A stretch of 64,000 nt of DNA from positions 682,001 through 746,000 of the forward strand of contig NZ_CANSMR010000001.1 of NCBI RefSeq assembly GCF_947648125.1, written 5' to 3'. The position numbers and the translations under genes were made by a program. Source of the stretch: an uncultured Bradyrhizobium sp. (GTDB lineage: Bacteria > Pseudomonadota > Alphaproteobacteria > Rhizobiales > Xanthobacteraceae). Positions 53,034 through 62,620 of this stretch are shown in pieces. The notes beneath the pieces were generated by a model that was given only the letters and a program-made list of their open reading frames with translations, made no database searches and was not told the origin of the DNA. Positions within the stretch are counted from its first letter, which is position 1; the number at the start of each line of letters is the position of its first letter.

Positions 53034-55849
53034 GTTCGTTTCTGCAGAACCGTCCGGTCTACGGCGGAAATCCCAACCGCAAGAGCGAACCAAAGTTCCT
53101 GCTTGTCGCTTTCTTCGACCCGCACGGCATCAACACCGTCGGCGAGCAGATCGCAAGCTGGCAGTCCTTCACTCGTTTTGACTTTCACCTCCTGAATCTG
53201 TGGCCCAACCCAGGGGGTGGCAGTCTGGCCATGCCGGATACCGTGGATCTCAAGGCCTATGACGGGATCATTCTTCACAACACGACCGCATATTTTCCAG
53301 CCAATCTCTTCAATCTGGACAGCCGCCTGGCGTTGAAGTTCCGAGACTATGACGGCGTGAAGGTGCTCGCCAAGCAGGATGAGCACTATCATTCGGCGCG
53401 CTGGGCCGAATTCATCCGCGACAATTGCTTCAACGTGCTGATCACGTGCGTGCCGCCGGCCGAGCTCGAAAAAGTGTACCCCCGTTCGACTGTCGGCAAC
53501 ATTTCGGTGGTCCATGCGCTCACCGGATTCGTGTCTCCATTCCTCCGCTCGTTGAGCAGTCCGCCTCTGGCGGATCGCACCATCGACATCGGCTATCGTG
53601 GATCGGTGCAGCCCTTGTCGTTTGGCAGGCTCGGGTTTGAAAAGCGGAAGATTGGATTCGATGTCGCGAAGGCGGTGTCGGGCTCGAATCGGAAGATCGA
53701 TATCTCGAGCCGATGGGAAGACCGGATAGGCGGCGAGAACTGGTTCAAGTTCCTGGCCAACTCGAGAGTGAGCCTCGGTGTCGAGAGCGGATCGAACCTG
53801 TTCGACTTTGATGGCTCCGTCGAGAAATGGTGCCAAGGCTACGAAAATCTGAACCGAGAGGGCGCTCGGGACTCGGAGGAGTTCTATCTGCGCGCTCATG
53901 AGCTGTTCCTCCACAAGTATGAAGGAAACGTCGACTATGCGCAGATCTCGCCCCGGCATTTCGAAGCCGCCGCAACGCGCTCGGTTCAGCTGCTGTACGA
54001 AGGACGCTACTCGGAAATCTTTGTTCCCGGCCGCCACTACATTTCATTGAAGCGGGACCTTTCGAATCTGGACGAGGCTTTGGAGGTCACTGGCGACAAC
54101 ACGAGGGCAAAGCAGCTGACGGACGCCGCGTTCGAAGAGATCGTGATGAATGATGATCTCAGCTACGCCCGCTTCGTCGAGAAGGTCGATGTTGCCCTGG
54201 AACGGGAAATCAACGAACGGACGTCGCGGCGGCAGGCGGCATCATCTGCCGGATCCGAGGATGCGCCGGCACCGTCCGCTTCGAAGACGCCGCGCCGAAG
54301 GGCGTTGATGGTGATGGCTCACGAGCCATCCGTGGATCCGAGGATCGACTGGTTTTGCACCGGTTTGACCAACCGCGACTATGACGTCATCGAACTCGGG
54401 ATCAAGAGCGAGGCCAAGCTCGGTCCAGCGATCGAGGATTTGGGCCGAGGTCGAACGAGGGTTCGGGTGGAGCGGGCAAGTCATGCCGACGATGCGGTAT
54501 CGAATCCCGTCGAGTTCGGCAGTGAAGGCGACCATCTCCCCGAACACGTCCTGCTCATGCTGCGGGCATATTCGAAGATGAACCGGGCAACGCTCGCCGA
54601 GCGCCTGGGTGCATTTGAAACCACGACGGAGATCGATCGATTCACGTGGTACTGCGGCTATTTCTATGACGTCAACTCCTCCTTGTTGAGGGCGGCCCGG
54701 GCCATCGGCACTTACGACGTGGTCGTCGCGGCGGACCTCGATGCCTTGCCGGCAGCGCTGATCCTCGCCAAGGAATCGAATGCCGTATGCGTCTACGACT
54801 CTCACGAATATTGGAAAGGCAATTTCATCGATAGCTCGTGGGCATTCGAGTTCTGGGGGAGCATCGAGCGAAGGCTTGTCAGCTTGACCGACGTCTGCTG
54901 CACCGTCTCGCCGCCTTTGGCCGATCAGCTTGAACTCGAATATGGCAAGCCCTTCGCTGCGGTACCGAACTGCGAGCTGGTGTCCGCCGCAGCCGGGATC
55001 GGCAAGCGATTTGTCGATCGCAGCGATTTGAAGCCGGGCTCGGTCGTCTTCCTTTTTCAGGGAAACTTCCATCCGGAACGTCCGGTTCGCAAGCTGATCG
55101 ATGCCTGGCCGCGAACGGACGAGAAGGCGATCCTGTGGCTTCGGGGCCCGCACTGGTCGTACAGGGACGAACTGATCGAGATTGCGAGGGGCACCGGGCT
55201 GCTGGGTACGAGGATATTCTTTCCCGAGGCGGTCGCGGAAGAGGACCTGGTTGCGGCGGCGGCGGAGGCCGACGTCGGGATAATTCCGTACGATCCATCA
55301 GTTCATCTCGGATACAAGTTTGCCTGTCCCAACAAGCTGTCTCAGTATCTCGCGGCGGGGCTCGCAATCCTGACGAGCGAGCTCGAATACGTGCGGAGCA
55401 TTGTGACCGACAACAACTTCGGACGCGTATTCGATTTGCGCGACATGACCTCGCTGGTCGAGGAGGTCAACGCGCTGGCGCGGGATCCGGATTCGCTGAG
55501 TGGGAGGAGGGGCGCCAGCCGCGCGTATTTCCTCGAGAAGTTCAACTGGGAAGCGACCAGCAAGGTTGTCTATGATCAGATGGCAGCCGCGCTGGACAAG
55601 CACGACGAAAAGGGCGTGCGGGGTCATTCAGCTCTTCGGTTCGATCGCGCAGTGGTGCAAAAAAAGGCCGCCGTGCAAAGCTCTTATGCGACAACCGTCG
55701 TCGAGCTGGTGCAGCAAGGCGCTAGCGCGACAGGCGTCATGGAGTTGGCGACTAGGTACGGCAAGCCGCTTTGGAGGCTGACGCCGGCAATAATTCAGAC
55801 ACAGCTACGTCCTGTCGTTCAAGCGTGCCTGCGAAGATTGGGACGCTGA
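53030..55849 (+). CDS. two-domain glycosyltransferase: CgeB-like paralog 3 fused to a GT4-type domain
   Basis: A 939-residue fusion. Residues 1-400 are the third member of the CgeB-like paralog family: QDEH (116-119), DRTIDIGYRG (182-191), ESGSN (252-256), SPRHFEAAATRS and HYISLKRDLSN. After a low-complexity linker near 400-422 (TSRRQAASSAGSEDAPAPSA), residues 424-880 are a GT4-like enzyme: ALMVMAHEPSVDPRIDW, VVVAADLDALPAALILA, VYDSHEYWKGNF, FLFQGNFHPERPVRKLIDAW and FACPNKLSQYLAAGLAILTS. Two transferases in one chain would add consecutive sugars without release. ATGA overlap with the preceding methyltransferase gene. Confidence 0.82.
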   Translation: MSSFLQNRPVYGGNPNRKSEPKFLLVAFFDPHGINTVGEQIASWQSFTRFDFHLLNLWPNPGGGSLAMPDTVDLKAYDGIILHNTTAYFPANLFNLDSRLALKFRDYDGVKVLAKQDEHYHSARWAEFIRDNCFNVLITCVPPAELEKVYPRSTVGNISVVHALTGFVSPFLRSLSSPPLADRTIDIGYRGSVQPLSFGRLGFEKRKIGFDVAKAVSGSNRKIDISSRWEDRIGGENWFKFLANSRVSLGVESGSNLFDFDGSVEKWCQGYENLNREGARDSEEFYLRAHELFLHKYEGNVDYAQISPRHFEAAATRSVQLLYEGRYSEIFVPGRHYISLKRDLSNLDEALEVTGDNTRAKQLTDAAFEEIVMNDDLSYARFVEKVDVALEREINERTSRRQAASSAGSEDAPAPSASKTPRRRALMVMAHEPSVDPRIDWFCTGLTNRDYDVIELGIKSEAKLGPAIEDLGRGRTRVRVERASHADDAVSNPVEFGSEGDHLPEHVLLMLRAYSKMNRATLAERLGAFETTTEIDRFTWYCGYFYDVNSSLLRAARAIGTYDVVVAADLDALPAALILAKESNAVCVYDSHEYWKGNFIDSSWAFEFWGSIERRLVSLTDVCCTVSPPLADQLELEYGKPFAAVPNCELVSAAAGIGKRFVDRSDLKPGSVVFLFQGNFHPERPVRKLIDAWPRTDEKAILWLRGPHWSYRDELIEIARGTGLLGTRIFFPEAVAEEDLVAAAAEADVGIIPYDPSVHLGYKFACPNKLSQYLAAGLAILTSELEYVRSIVTDNNFGRVFDLRDMTSLVEEVNALARDPDSLSGRRGASRAYFLEKFNWEATSKVVYDQMAAALDKHDEKGVRGHSALRFDRAVVQKKAAVQSSYATTVVELVQQGASATGVMELATRYGKPLWRLTPAIIQTQLRPVVQACLRRLGR

Positions 55850-55883
55850 GGATACGTCGGGACACTCGCGTGGAGGCCCTGCC

Positions 55884-56714
55884 ATGATTGCAGCGCAGCA
55901 GTCGATCGACGACGCGAATGCTTCGTTCTGGGATGAGATTTGCGGCTCAGCCGCCGCTCAAGCATGGGGCATCACCGATTCGTCGATGGAGTCCCTGCGT
56001 CGCTACGACGAGAACTATTTCCGGTATTATCCGTATCTAGAGCGCCGCGTGAATTGGAAGGCGCTGCAAGGCAAGCGCGTGCTGGAAATCGGGCTTGGCT
56101 ACGGCAGCGTCTCGCAAAAGCTGGCGGAGAGCGGCGCGGTGTTTACCGGGCTCGACATCGCGGCCAATCCGGTCCTGATGGTGAACCAGCGGCTCAGGCG
56201 CAGTGGGCTAGCAGGCGAGGCCGTGCAGGGCAGCATCCTGAGCTGTGCATTACCTGCCAGTTCCTTCGATGCAATCATCGCGATTGGCTGTCTCCACCAC
56301 ACCGGAGATCTCAAGGCCGCGATCGCAGCTTGCCGCAGACTCCTGCGTCCCGGGGGACAGCTGGTGGGCATGGTTTATTGGAGCTACTCATACCGCCGGC
56401 TTTGGCTCGAGCCGAGGCGGACAATCGGCTACTGGCTGCGGGAGCTGAACGGGTACCGCGGCACGCTACGGGATGGCGAGACGGCGGCCTATGACAGGTC
56501 CCGCGACGGCGCGCTTGCGCCGGCGACGGAATTCATCTCGGAGAGGTCGCTGCGGTCATACTGTGCCGGATTATCCGAATTCGACGCGGCCACGGAGAAT
56601 GCGGCCAGCGAGGGACCACTCAGGTTCTGGAGCCGCGAGCGGTTGCTGGCATCGCCGGTTCCGCGGCTTTGCGGACTCGATCTCTATTGGACCTGTCGCA
56701 AATCACTGGAATGA
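55884..56714 (+). CDS. SAM-dependent methyltransferase
   Basis: A 276-residue class I methyltransferase. Motif I RVLEIGLGYGSVSQKLAESG (about 64-83), FTGLDIAANPVLM, FDAIIAIGCLHHTGDL at motif IV, and CRRLLRPGGQLVGMVYWSYS. The N-terminal QQSIDDANASFWDEICGSA and YDENYFRYYPYLERRVNW are seen in methyltransferases of O-antigen loci. ATG 55884 follows gagg with seven-base spacing. The 213-base gap after it (56715-56927) has a 10-base inverted repeat GCTTGGCCGG/CCGGCCAAGC (56717-56726 and 56794-56803) and no gene. It may be the last gene of the long operon, or run on into the dehydrogenase. Confidence 0.87.
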   Translation: MIAAQQSIDDANASFWDEICGSAAAQAWGITDSSMESLRRYDENYFRYYPYLERRVNWKALQGKRVLEIGLGYGSVSQKLAESGAVFTGLDIAANPVLMVNQRLRRSGLAGEAVQGSILSCALPASSFDAIIAIGCLHHTGDLKAAIAACRRLLRPGGQLVGMVYWSYSYRRLWLEPRRTIGYWLRELNGYRGTLRDGETAAYDRSRDGALAPATEFISERSLRSYCAGLSEFDAATENAASEGPLRFWSRERLLASPVPRLCGLDLYWTCRKSLE

Positions 56715-56927
56715 AGGCTTGGCCGGTGCGGCAACCCCGCCGCGGCGCGACCGGGGGCCCCCAGGATAGGACGCTGTGCCGCGTTTGGGCTTGCCGGCCA
56801 AGCGCAACAAGTCTATGCAGCCACCTCACCAGAAGCTTTATCGGCGCATTTTATTCGGCTGACTGATTAGAACCGGATGGTATCTGCCGCGCAGAAATCA
56901 TCACAACCAGGCGTACGGGCGTTACAC

Positions 56928-58232
56928 ATGAATTCCGAACTGATCGACAGGCTGGACCGCAAGACCGCCAGGATTGGCATCGTCGGCTTGGGCTATGTCG
57001 GCCTGCCGCTCATGCTTCGCTACAGCGAGGTCGGTTACAAGGTCATTGGCTTTGATATCGACCAGACCAAGGTCGATGCGCTTCGGGCCGGGCGCTCCTA
57101 TATCGAGCATATCTCGAGCGCCAGCATCAAGCAGGCGACGGAGCTGGGCTTCGAGCCGACCACGGACTTCTCTCGTGCGAAGGAAGTCGATGCGCTAATC
57201 CTCTGCGTTCCGACGCCGCTCAACAAATATCGCGAGCCCGATCTCAGCTTCGTGCTGGATACGACGGAGTCGCTTCTGCCGTACCTGCATCAGGCAATGG
57301 TACTGTCGCTCGAGAGCACCACCTATCCCGGCACGACCGAAGAGGAGCTGAAGCCGCGCATCGAGAAGTGCGGCTTCACGGTCGGCAGCGATTTCTTTCT
57401 TGTCTTCTCGCCGGAACGCGAAGATCCCGGCAACCAGAACTTCTCGACCCGCTCGATCCCGAAGGTGTGCGGTGGCTGCACGCCGGCATGTCTCGAGGCC
57501 GGCATCGCCCTCTATCGCCAGGTGATCGACAAGGTCGTTCCGGTGAGCTCGACCCAGGCCGCCGAACTGACGAAGCTCCTGGAGAACATCCATCGCTCGG
57601 TGAACATCGGTCTCGTCAACGAGATGAAGATGGTTGCCGACAAGATGGGGATCGATATTCACGAGGTGATCCGCGCCGCGGCGACCAAGCCGTTCGGGTT
57701 TGTGCCGTACTACCCCGGTCCCGGCATCGGCGGCCACTGCATTCCGATCGACCCGTTCTACCTGACCTGGAAGGCGCGGGAGTACGGTATGCATACTCGG
57801 TTCATCGAGCTTGCCGGAGAGATCAACTCCGCGATGCCGGACTACGTGGTGTCGAAGATCTCGCTGGCCCTCAATCAGAGGCACAAGTCGATCAGCGGCA
57901 GCTCGATCCTGGTGCTCGGCATCGCCTACAAGAAGAATGTCGACGACGTCCGCGAATCGCCGTCGGTGGCGCTGATGGAGCGGCTTCGTGATCTCGGCGC
58001 CAAGGTGTCCTACAGCGATCCGCACGTGCCCTCGTTCCCGAAGATGCGGGCGCATTCGTTCGACCTGTCCAGTGTCGCGCTCACCGAGGACAATCTGCGG
58101 CGATTCGATTGCGTCCTGCTTGCGACCGACCACGACAAGTTTGACTATCAACTGCTCGGCGCGCATGCGCCGCTGCTGGTCGATTGTCGCGGAAAGTTTC
58201 CTCAGCCGGCGGACAATATCATTCGCGCCTAG
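56928..58232 (+). CDS. wbpA: UDP-N-acetylglucosamine 6-dehydrogenase (WbpA-like nucleotide sugar dehydrogenase)
   Basis: A 434-residue enzyme that oxidises C6 of UDP-GlcNAc twice to the uronic acid, the entry step for the diacetamido-uronic acids of this locus. NAD site [13 protein letters not shown] (16-28), [14 protein letters not shown] (94-107), Lys216 in [15 protein letters not shown], and the catalytic Cys271 in [16 protein letters not shown]. Length agrees with P. aeruginosa WbpA. An in-frame ATG at 56877 would add 17 residues lacking family similarity, so 56928 is preferred. Its stop codon overlaps the stop of the convergent polymerase-like gene by four bases. Confidence 0.9.
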   Translation: MNSELIDRLDRKTARIGIVGLGYVGLPLMLRYSEVGYKVIGFDIDQTKVDALRAGRSYIEHISSASIKQATELGFEPTTDFSRAKEVDALILCVPTPLNKYREPDLSFVLDTTESLLPYLHQAMVLSLESTTYPGTTEEELKPRIEKCGFTVGSDFFLVFSPEREDPGNQNFSTRSIPKVCGGCTPACLEAGIALYRQVIDKVVPVSSTQAAELTKLLENIHRSVNIGLVNEMKMVADKMGIDIHEVIRAAATKPFGFVPYYPGPGIGGHCIPIDPFYLTWKAREYGMHTRFIELAGEINSAMPDYVVSKISLALNQRHKSISGSSILVLGIAYKKNVDDVRESPSVALMERLRDLGAKVSYSDPHVPSFPKMRAHSFDLSSVALTEDNLRRFDCVLLATDHDKFDYQLLGAHAPLLVDCRGKFPQPADNIIRA

Positions 58233-59596
58233 GCAGCCTCAGCATTTGGTCGGTGGTCGCTCACTGCGACTGCCGGCGCTGCCGTCTGGTCGAAGGCCGA
58301 CCGCGGTACGACGTACCAGAGCAGGAAGAGCAGCCCGGTGCCGTTCGTGAGCAGGGCTGTCGAAAGCGGTACATTGAGGACAACTTGCGGGAGCAGCCCG
58401 GCGGATAGCAGCACGAATTGCGGCGGCAATCCGGACGAGAGGCGATTGCCGAGAGCAATGATCAGGCCGCAGCCCAGTGCGGACACCGGGGCGAGCACGA
58501 GGCCGACCGAAGCGATGCCTTCGGTGGCGAACAGCGAGGCATTAAAGGCACCGAGATCGTACGACCGGGCCATGACGGCCCATATCGGCTCGTCGTAGGC
58601 GCACGCGACCACGAGCTTCACCGCGTTGATCTGGCAGAAATGGGTCAGCGGATGTGCCGAGAAGTAGTTGTTGTAGATTTCGAGGGCGAGCGACGGGATC
58701 GCAACCATCCTGGTGTTGACGGTGCCGAAATAAACCAGTCCGGGGGTCAGTGGAAACAAGTCGGTCTTGACCAGGACGAACAGGATCATGCCAATCAGGA
58801 CGGGCAGGAAAAACGACAGGATCGTTGCAACCCTGGCCTCCGCCAGCTTGCAGACGAGCGCGAGAAACAGCAGCCAGACCGGTGCGAACAGCGCCATCTT
58901 GGTCAGCATGATCGGGTAGAACAGAAGCATCAGAACGAGAGCGATCCCTGCCTGCCAAAACCGCTTGCTGGTGACGAAGCAGGCAAAGGCGAGTGGCAAC
59001 AGGGCGTTTGAGACGATCCAGACCGCGTATCGCAGGGCGCCTGGCAACGCCAACTCCGCGCGATATTTGTACATCTCGTTGAGGTCGACCAGCTTGAGGT
59101 TGTAGAGGGCGCCGATGCCGATGATTGCAGCCGAGGCGATCAGGATGACGGAAGGCATCATGTGAAAGGCGCGGGCCGGCATGACGACAACCTGCCGCAT
59201 TGGCGAGGTGATAAACAGCGTGGGGACAAGGAAGGCGAACGCCGACAGCACGATCGAGATGAGCGCCAGGCGGTGATCATAGTCGAGCAGCGAGAACTCG
59301 ATCAGCCAGAGATATCCCAGAACCATGATGTAGAAGTAGAAGCCGACGAGATAGCCGAAGCTGAAGCGGCTGAATGCGAACAGGATGACGACGGGACTGA
59401 ACAGCAGAACGTTCAGGATTGCAGATGTCAGGTGCGATTTGTCGAAGCCGATGACGCCCGGGAACGAATCTGTGATCGTGATGCAGTACAGCGAAATGCA
59501 GCAAATCGCGACGTGGGCATAGGCGAGCAGGGCAAGTTTGGCTTGGCGCCGGCCCAAATCCGGCTCCAGCTGCATGATGCGATCGTTCATTCTCAT
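58229..59596 (-). CDS. polytopic membrane protein, probable O-antigen/oligosaccharide polymerase (Wzy-like)
   Basis: About 455 residues with some 11-12 hydrophobic segments and few recognisable motifs, as usual for Wzy-type polymerases. Segments include [60 protein letters not shown] and [20 protein letters not shown] larger hydrophilic loop (about 280-345, [31 protein letters not shown]) would face the periplasm, where Wzy proteins bind substrate. The function rests on topology and locus only. Start uncertain: ATG 59596 or 59590; upstream in-frame residues to 59710 look non-coding. The gap 59597-59953 holds no gene I can support. Confidence 0.65.
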   Translation of the reverse strand: MRMNDRIMQLEPDLGRRQAKLALLAYAHVAICCISLYCITITDSFPGVIGFDKSHLTSAILNVLLFSPVVILFAFSRFSFGYLVGFYFYIMVLGYLWLIEFSLLDYDHRLALISIVLSAFAFLVPTLFITSPMRQVVVMPARAFHMMPSVILIASAAIIGIGALYNLKLVDLNEMYKYRAELALPGALRYAVWIVSNALLPLAFACFVTSKRFWQAGIALVLMLLFYPIMLTKMALFAPVWLLFLALVCKLAEARVATILSFFLPVLIGMILFVLVKTDLFPLTPGLVYFGTVNTRMVAIPSLALEIYNNYFSAHPLTHFCQINAVKLVVACAYDEPIWAVMARSYDLGAFNASLFATEGIASVGLVLAPVSALGCGLIIALGNRLSSGLPPQFVLLSAGLLPQVVLNVPLSTALLTNGTGLLFLLWYVVPRSAFDQTAAPAVAVSDHRPNAEAA

Positions 59597-59953
59597 TTGC
59601 CGCCGTACCGGGCTCCGCGTTTGGACTGTCTCGTTGGTGATCGTATTCGAGCAGGCTAGGCCCGAACAATCGCCACACGATGACGTCTCCTGGACCCAAC
59701 GACATGGCACGGCGCTGGTGGGACGACAAGGACAGGCTGGTGTTCGAGCCGCTTTTCCAGCCCCGGTGATGCAGCGGCGTTACCTTGCGTCACAAATCCG
59801 CTGTCGGTCGTGTTGTCCGATCAGGGCAAGGCCTTGCCTTATCCCGAGTTTTCTGGGTAATGGACGCTATGCTGCGGCTCGCAAGGCCGCTTGTTCCCTC
59901 GGCTCTTCGGCTGGCTGCAATGGCTGGTCACGAGACAAGACAGGGCCTGTTGC

Positions 59954-61015
59954 ATGATCAGATTTGGCCTGCTCGGGTGCGGGCGTATCGCCAAGCGCCA
60001 TTCCGATCTCCTGGGTGGCAATCACATCGCGGGAGCGAGCCTGGTTGCGGTCTGCGATCCGCTTCGTGCGCGTGCCGATGCGATTGCCGGGAAGTTCGCC
60101 GTTCCCGCCCATTACGACATGGACGAATTCTTAGGCCGCAAGGATATCGACGCCGTTGCCGTGCTGACGCCGAGCGGGCTGCATCCCGCGCATGTGATCG
60201 CCTGTGCCAGGGCGGGCAAGCACGTCGTGGTCGAGAAGCCGATGGCGCTGCGGTTGCAGGATGCCGACGACATGATCCGGGCCTGCGACGAGGCCGGCAT
60301 CAAGATGTTCATCGTCAAGCAGAACCGCTTCAACGTGCCGGTGGTCAAGGCACGTGAGGCGCTCGATGCCGGCCGCTTCGGCAAGCTCATCCTGGGGACG
60401 GTCCGGGTGCGCTGGTGCCGCGACCAGGCCTATTACGACCAGGACGATTGGCGCGGCACCTGGGCCTATGACGGCGGCGTGCTGACCAATCAGGCGAGCC
60501 ATCATGTCGATATGCTGGAGTGGTTCTTCGGCGACGTGGTGAGCGTGCATGCGCGCGCGACGACGGCGCTGGCCAAGATCGAAACCGAGGACACCGCCGT
60601 CGCCACGCTGAAGTTCCGCAACGGCGCGCTCGGGATCATCGAGGCGACCACCGCGGCGCGCCCGACCGATCTCGAAGGCTCGCTGTCGATCCTGGGCGAA
60701 AAGGGCACGGTCGAGATTTCCGGTTTTGCGGTCAACCAGATCCGGCACTGGCGTTTTGTCAACGAGCTGCCGTCGGACAAGGACGTCGTGGAGAAGTTCT
60801 CGGTCAACCCGCCCAACGTCTACGGCTTCGGCCATCAGGCCTACTATCATCACGTGGTCGATTGCCTGGAGAACCAGCGTGCGGCGCTGGTCGACGGGCT
60901 CGAGGGCCGCAAGAGCCTGGAGCTGATCTCGGCCCTTTATGAGTCGATCGAGACCGGAGAGGAAGTTGCGCTGCGCTTCACGCCGCGGTTGAGCCGGCTG
61001 GGTGTCGTTTCGTGA
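59954..61015 (+). CDS. Gfo/Idh/MocA oxidoreductase, WlbA-like copy 2
   Basis: A 353-residue NAD-dependent oxidoreductase. GLLGCGRIAKRH (5-16) is the Rossmann motif, Lys95 in VVVEKPMAL is the catalytic lysine, and GGVLTNQASHHVDMLEWFFG carries the active-site His-x3-Asp. It belongs to the same broad group as WlbA but to a different branch from the gene at 27405 (353 versus 312 residues, GCGRIA versus GAAGYIA). With the overlapping acetyltransferase and the DegT aminotransferase that follow, it forms a full 3-oxidation, transamination and acetylation set. ATG 59954 gives the family N-terminus; in-frame codons to 59891 do not. Confidence 0.9.
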   Translation: MIRFGLLGCGRIAKRHSDLLGGNHIAGASLVAVCDPLRARADAIAGKFAVPAHYDMDEFLGRKDIDAVAVLTPSGLHPAHVIACARAGKHVVVEKPMALRLQDADDMIRACDEAGIKMFIVKQNRFNVPVVKAREALDAGRFGKLILGTVRVRWCRDQAYYDQDDWRGTWAYDGGVLTNQASHHVDMLEWFFGDVVSVHARATTALAKIETEDTAVATLKFRNGALGIIEATTAARPTDLEGSLSILGEKGTVEISGFAVNQIRHWRFVNELPSDKDVVEKFSVNPPNVYGFGHQAYYHHVVDCLENQRAALVDGLEGRKSLELISALYESIETGEEVALRFTPRLSRLGVVS

Positions 61016-61479
61016 ATCGGCCGGAAGTGCATCAGGCCAGCGTGCGCGATGTCGCGTTCGGCGAACGCGTCAAGATCGTCGAGCCCTGCAATCTCTATGG
61101 CTGCACGGTCGGCGACGACTGCTTCATCGGGCCTTTCACCGAAATCCAGAAGGGCGTGGTCGTCGGAGCCCGCACCCGCGTGCAATCGCATGCCTTCGTC
61201 TGCGAGCTCGTCACCATCGGCGAGGACTGCTTCGTCGGGCACGGTGTGATGTTCGTCAACGACACGTTCTCAACCGGCGGCCCGGCGCGCGGGCGCAAGG
61301 AGCTGTGGCGCGAGACGGTTATCGGCAACCGGGTGTCGATCGGCTCCAACGCCACGATCATGCCGGTCAGGATCACTGATGACGTCGTCATCGGCGCAGG
61401 GTCTGTCGTGACCAAGGACATCACGATATCAGGCACCTATGCCGGCAATCCGGCGCGCCGGCTGCTGGCGAGCCAATAG
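61012..61479 (+). CDS. hexapeptide N-acetyltransferase, WbpD-like copy 2
   Basis: A 155-residue left-handed beta-helix acetyltransferase. Repeats: FGERVKIVEPCNLYGCTVGDD-type turns, FIGPFTEIQKGVVVGARTRV, IGEDCFVGHGVMFVNDTF, IGNRVSIGSNATIMPV, IGAGSVVTKDI, ending with TYAGNPARRLL. It is shorter than the copy at 28340 because it lacks the C-terminal GWMS extension. The start is a GTG at 61012 overlapping the oxidoreductase stop (GTGA). It likely acetylates the amine installed by the DegT enzyme that follows ten bases later. Confidence 0.9.
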   Translation: MNRPEVHQASVRDVAFGERVKIVEPCNLYGCTVGDDCFIGPFTEIQKGVVVGARTRVQSHAFVCELVTIGEDCFVGHGVMFVNDTFSTGGPARGRKELWRETVIGNRVSIGSNATIMPVRITDDVVIGAGSVVTKDITISGTYAGNPARRLLASQ

Positions 61480-61489
61480 GGGAATATCG

Positions 61490-62587
61490 ATGCCGGTGCC
61501 GTTTGCCGATCTGCAACTGCAATACCAATCCATCAAGGGCGAGATCGATGCCGCGATCGCCGGCGTGATCCGCGACAACGCGTTCATCCGCGGCAGCTAT
61601 GTCGACGCCTTCGAGCGCGAATTCGCCGCGGCTGCGGAGGTGGCTCATTGCGTGTCCTGCGCCAACGGCACCGATGCGCTTTACCTCGCCATGCGCGCGC
61701 TGAAGGTGAAGCCGGGCGACGAGGTGATCACGACGGCGCATTCCTGGATCTCGACGGCGGCGATGATCACCCATTCCGGCGCCACCGTCGTGTTCTGCGA
61801 CACCGATGACGCGACGTTCACGATCGATCCGGCCGCGATCGAAGCGGCGATCACGCCGCGCACAGTTGGCATCATCCCTGTGCATCTGTATGGCCAGCCC
61901 GCAGATATGGACGCGATCATGGCGATCGCGCAGAAGCACAAGCTCTGGGTGATCGAGGATTGCGCCCAGGCTCATCTCGCGCGCTACAAGGGCCGCATGG
62001 TCGGGACGTTCGGCGAGGCCGCGACCTATTCATTCTACCCCGGCAAGAATCTCGGCGCGATGGGCGATGCCGGCGCGGTCGTCACCAACGATGCGGCGCT
62101 GGCCGAGCAGATGGCGATGCTGGCGCGCCATGGCGGGCTGGTGAAGCACCAGCACCACATCGAGGGCGTCAACAGCCGGCTCGACGGCATGCAGGCTGCG
62201 ATCCTCTCGGCCAAGCTGCCGCATCTCACCGCATGGACCGAAGCCCGGCAGGCCGCCGCCGAGGTCTACGACGCCGGCCTCAACCAGATCGAGGACGTTG
62301 TGGTGCCCGAAGTGGCGCCGGCGCGCAGCCACGTCTATCACCTCTACACGATCAGGCATCCGCGCCGCGCCGCGCTCGCCGCGCATCTGAACGCCAACGG
62401 CGTGCAGACCGCGATCAACTACCCCACCGCGCTGCCGTTCCTGCCGGCCTATGCACGGTTTGGCCATCGGGCGGAGCAATTTCCCAACGCCCATCGCGAT
62501 CAGGGCCAGATTCTCTCGCTGCCGATCTTCGCCGAGATCACGCGCCAGCAGCAGGATGAGGTGATCGACCTGGTTCGGAAGTTCTGA
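61490..62587 (+). CDS. DegT/DnrJ/EryC1/StrS sugar aminotransferase, copy 2 (WbpE/WlbC-like)
   Basis: A 365-residue PLP aminotransferase. PVPFADLQLQYQSIKGEID is the typical N-terminus, CANGTDALYLAMRAL (58-72) binds PLP phosphate, Asp157 in VIEDCAQAHLARYKG contacts the ring, Lys186 in SFYPGKNLGAMGDAGAV is the Schiff-base residue, and VNSRLDGMQAAIL follows. The SFYPGKNLGA-GD version is the WbpE/WlbC type that aminates C3 of UDP-3-keto-GlcNAcA. ATG 61490 has agggg seven bases upstream. It completes the oxidoreductase-acetyltransferase-aminotransferase module at the right end of the polysaccharide region. Confidence 0.93.
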   Translation: MPVPFADLQLQYQSIKGEIDAAIAGVIRDNAFIRGSYVDAFEREFAAAAEVAHCVSCANGTDALYLAMRALKVKPGDEVITTAHSWISTAAMITHSGATVVFCDTDDATFTIDPAAIEAAITPRTVGIIPVHLYGQPADMDAIMAIAQKHKLWVIEDCAQAHLARYKGRMVGTFGEAATYSFYPGKNLGAMGDAGAVVTNDAALAEQMAMLARHGGLVKHQHHIEGVNSRLDGMQAAILSAKLPHLTAWTEARQAAAEVYDAGLNQIEDVVVPEVAPARSHVYHLYTIRHPRRAALAAHLNANGVQTAINYPTALPFLPAYARFGHRAEQFPNAHRDQGQILSLPIFAEITRQQQDEVIDLVRKF

Positions 62588-62603
62588 TCTCCGATGGTGG
62601 CCT

Positions 62604-62616
62604 CGCACGGGGTGCG
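62604..62616. terminator. possible hairpin between convergent genes
   Basis: CGCAC-GGG-GTGCG forms a perfect five-base stem with a three-base loop in the 33-base gap between the aminotransferase (+) and the phosphatase (-). CTCCG (62589-62593) and CGGAG (62615-62619) give an alternative outer pairing. There is no T-tract on either side, so termination is only a suggestion. Confidence 0.25.
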
Positions 62617-62620
62617 GAGC

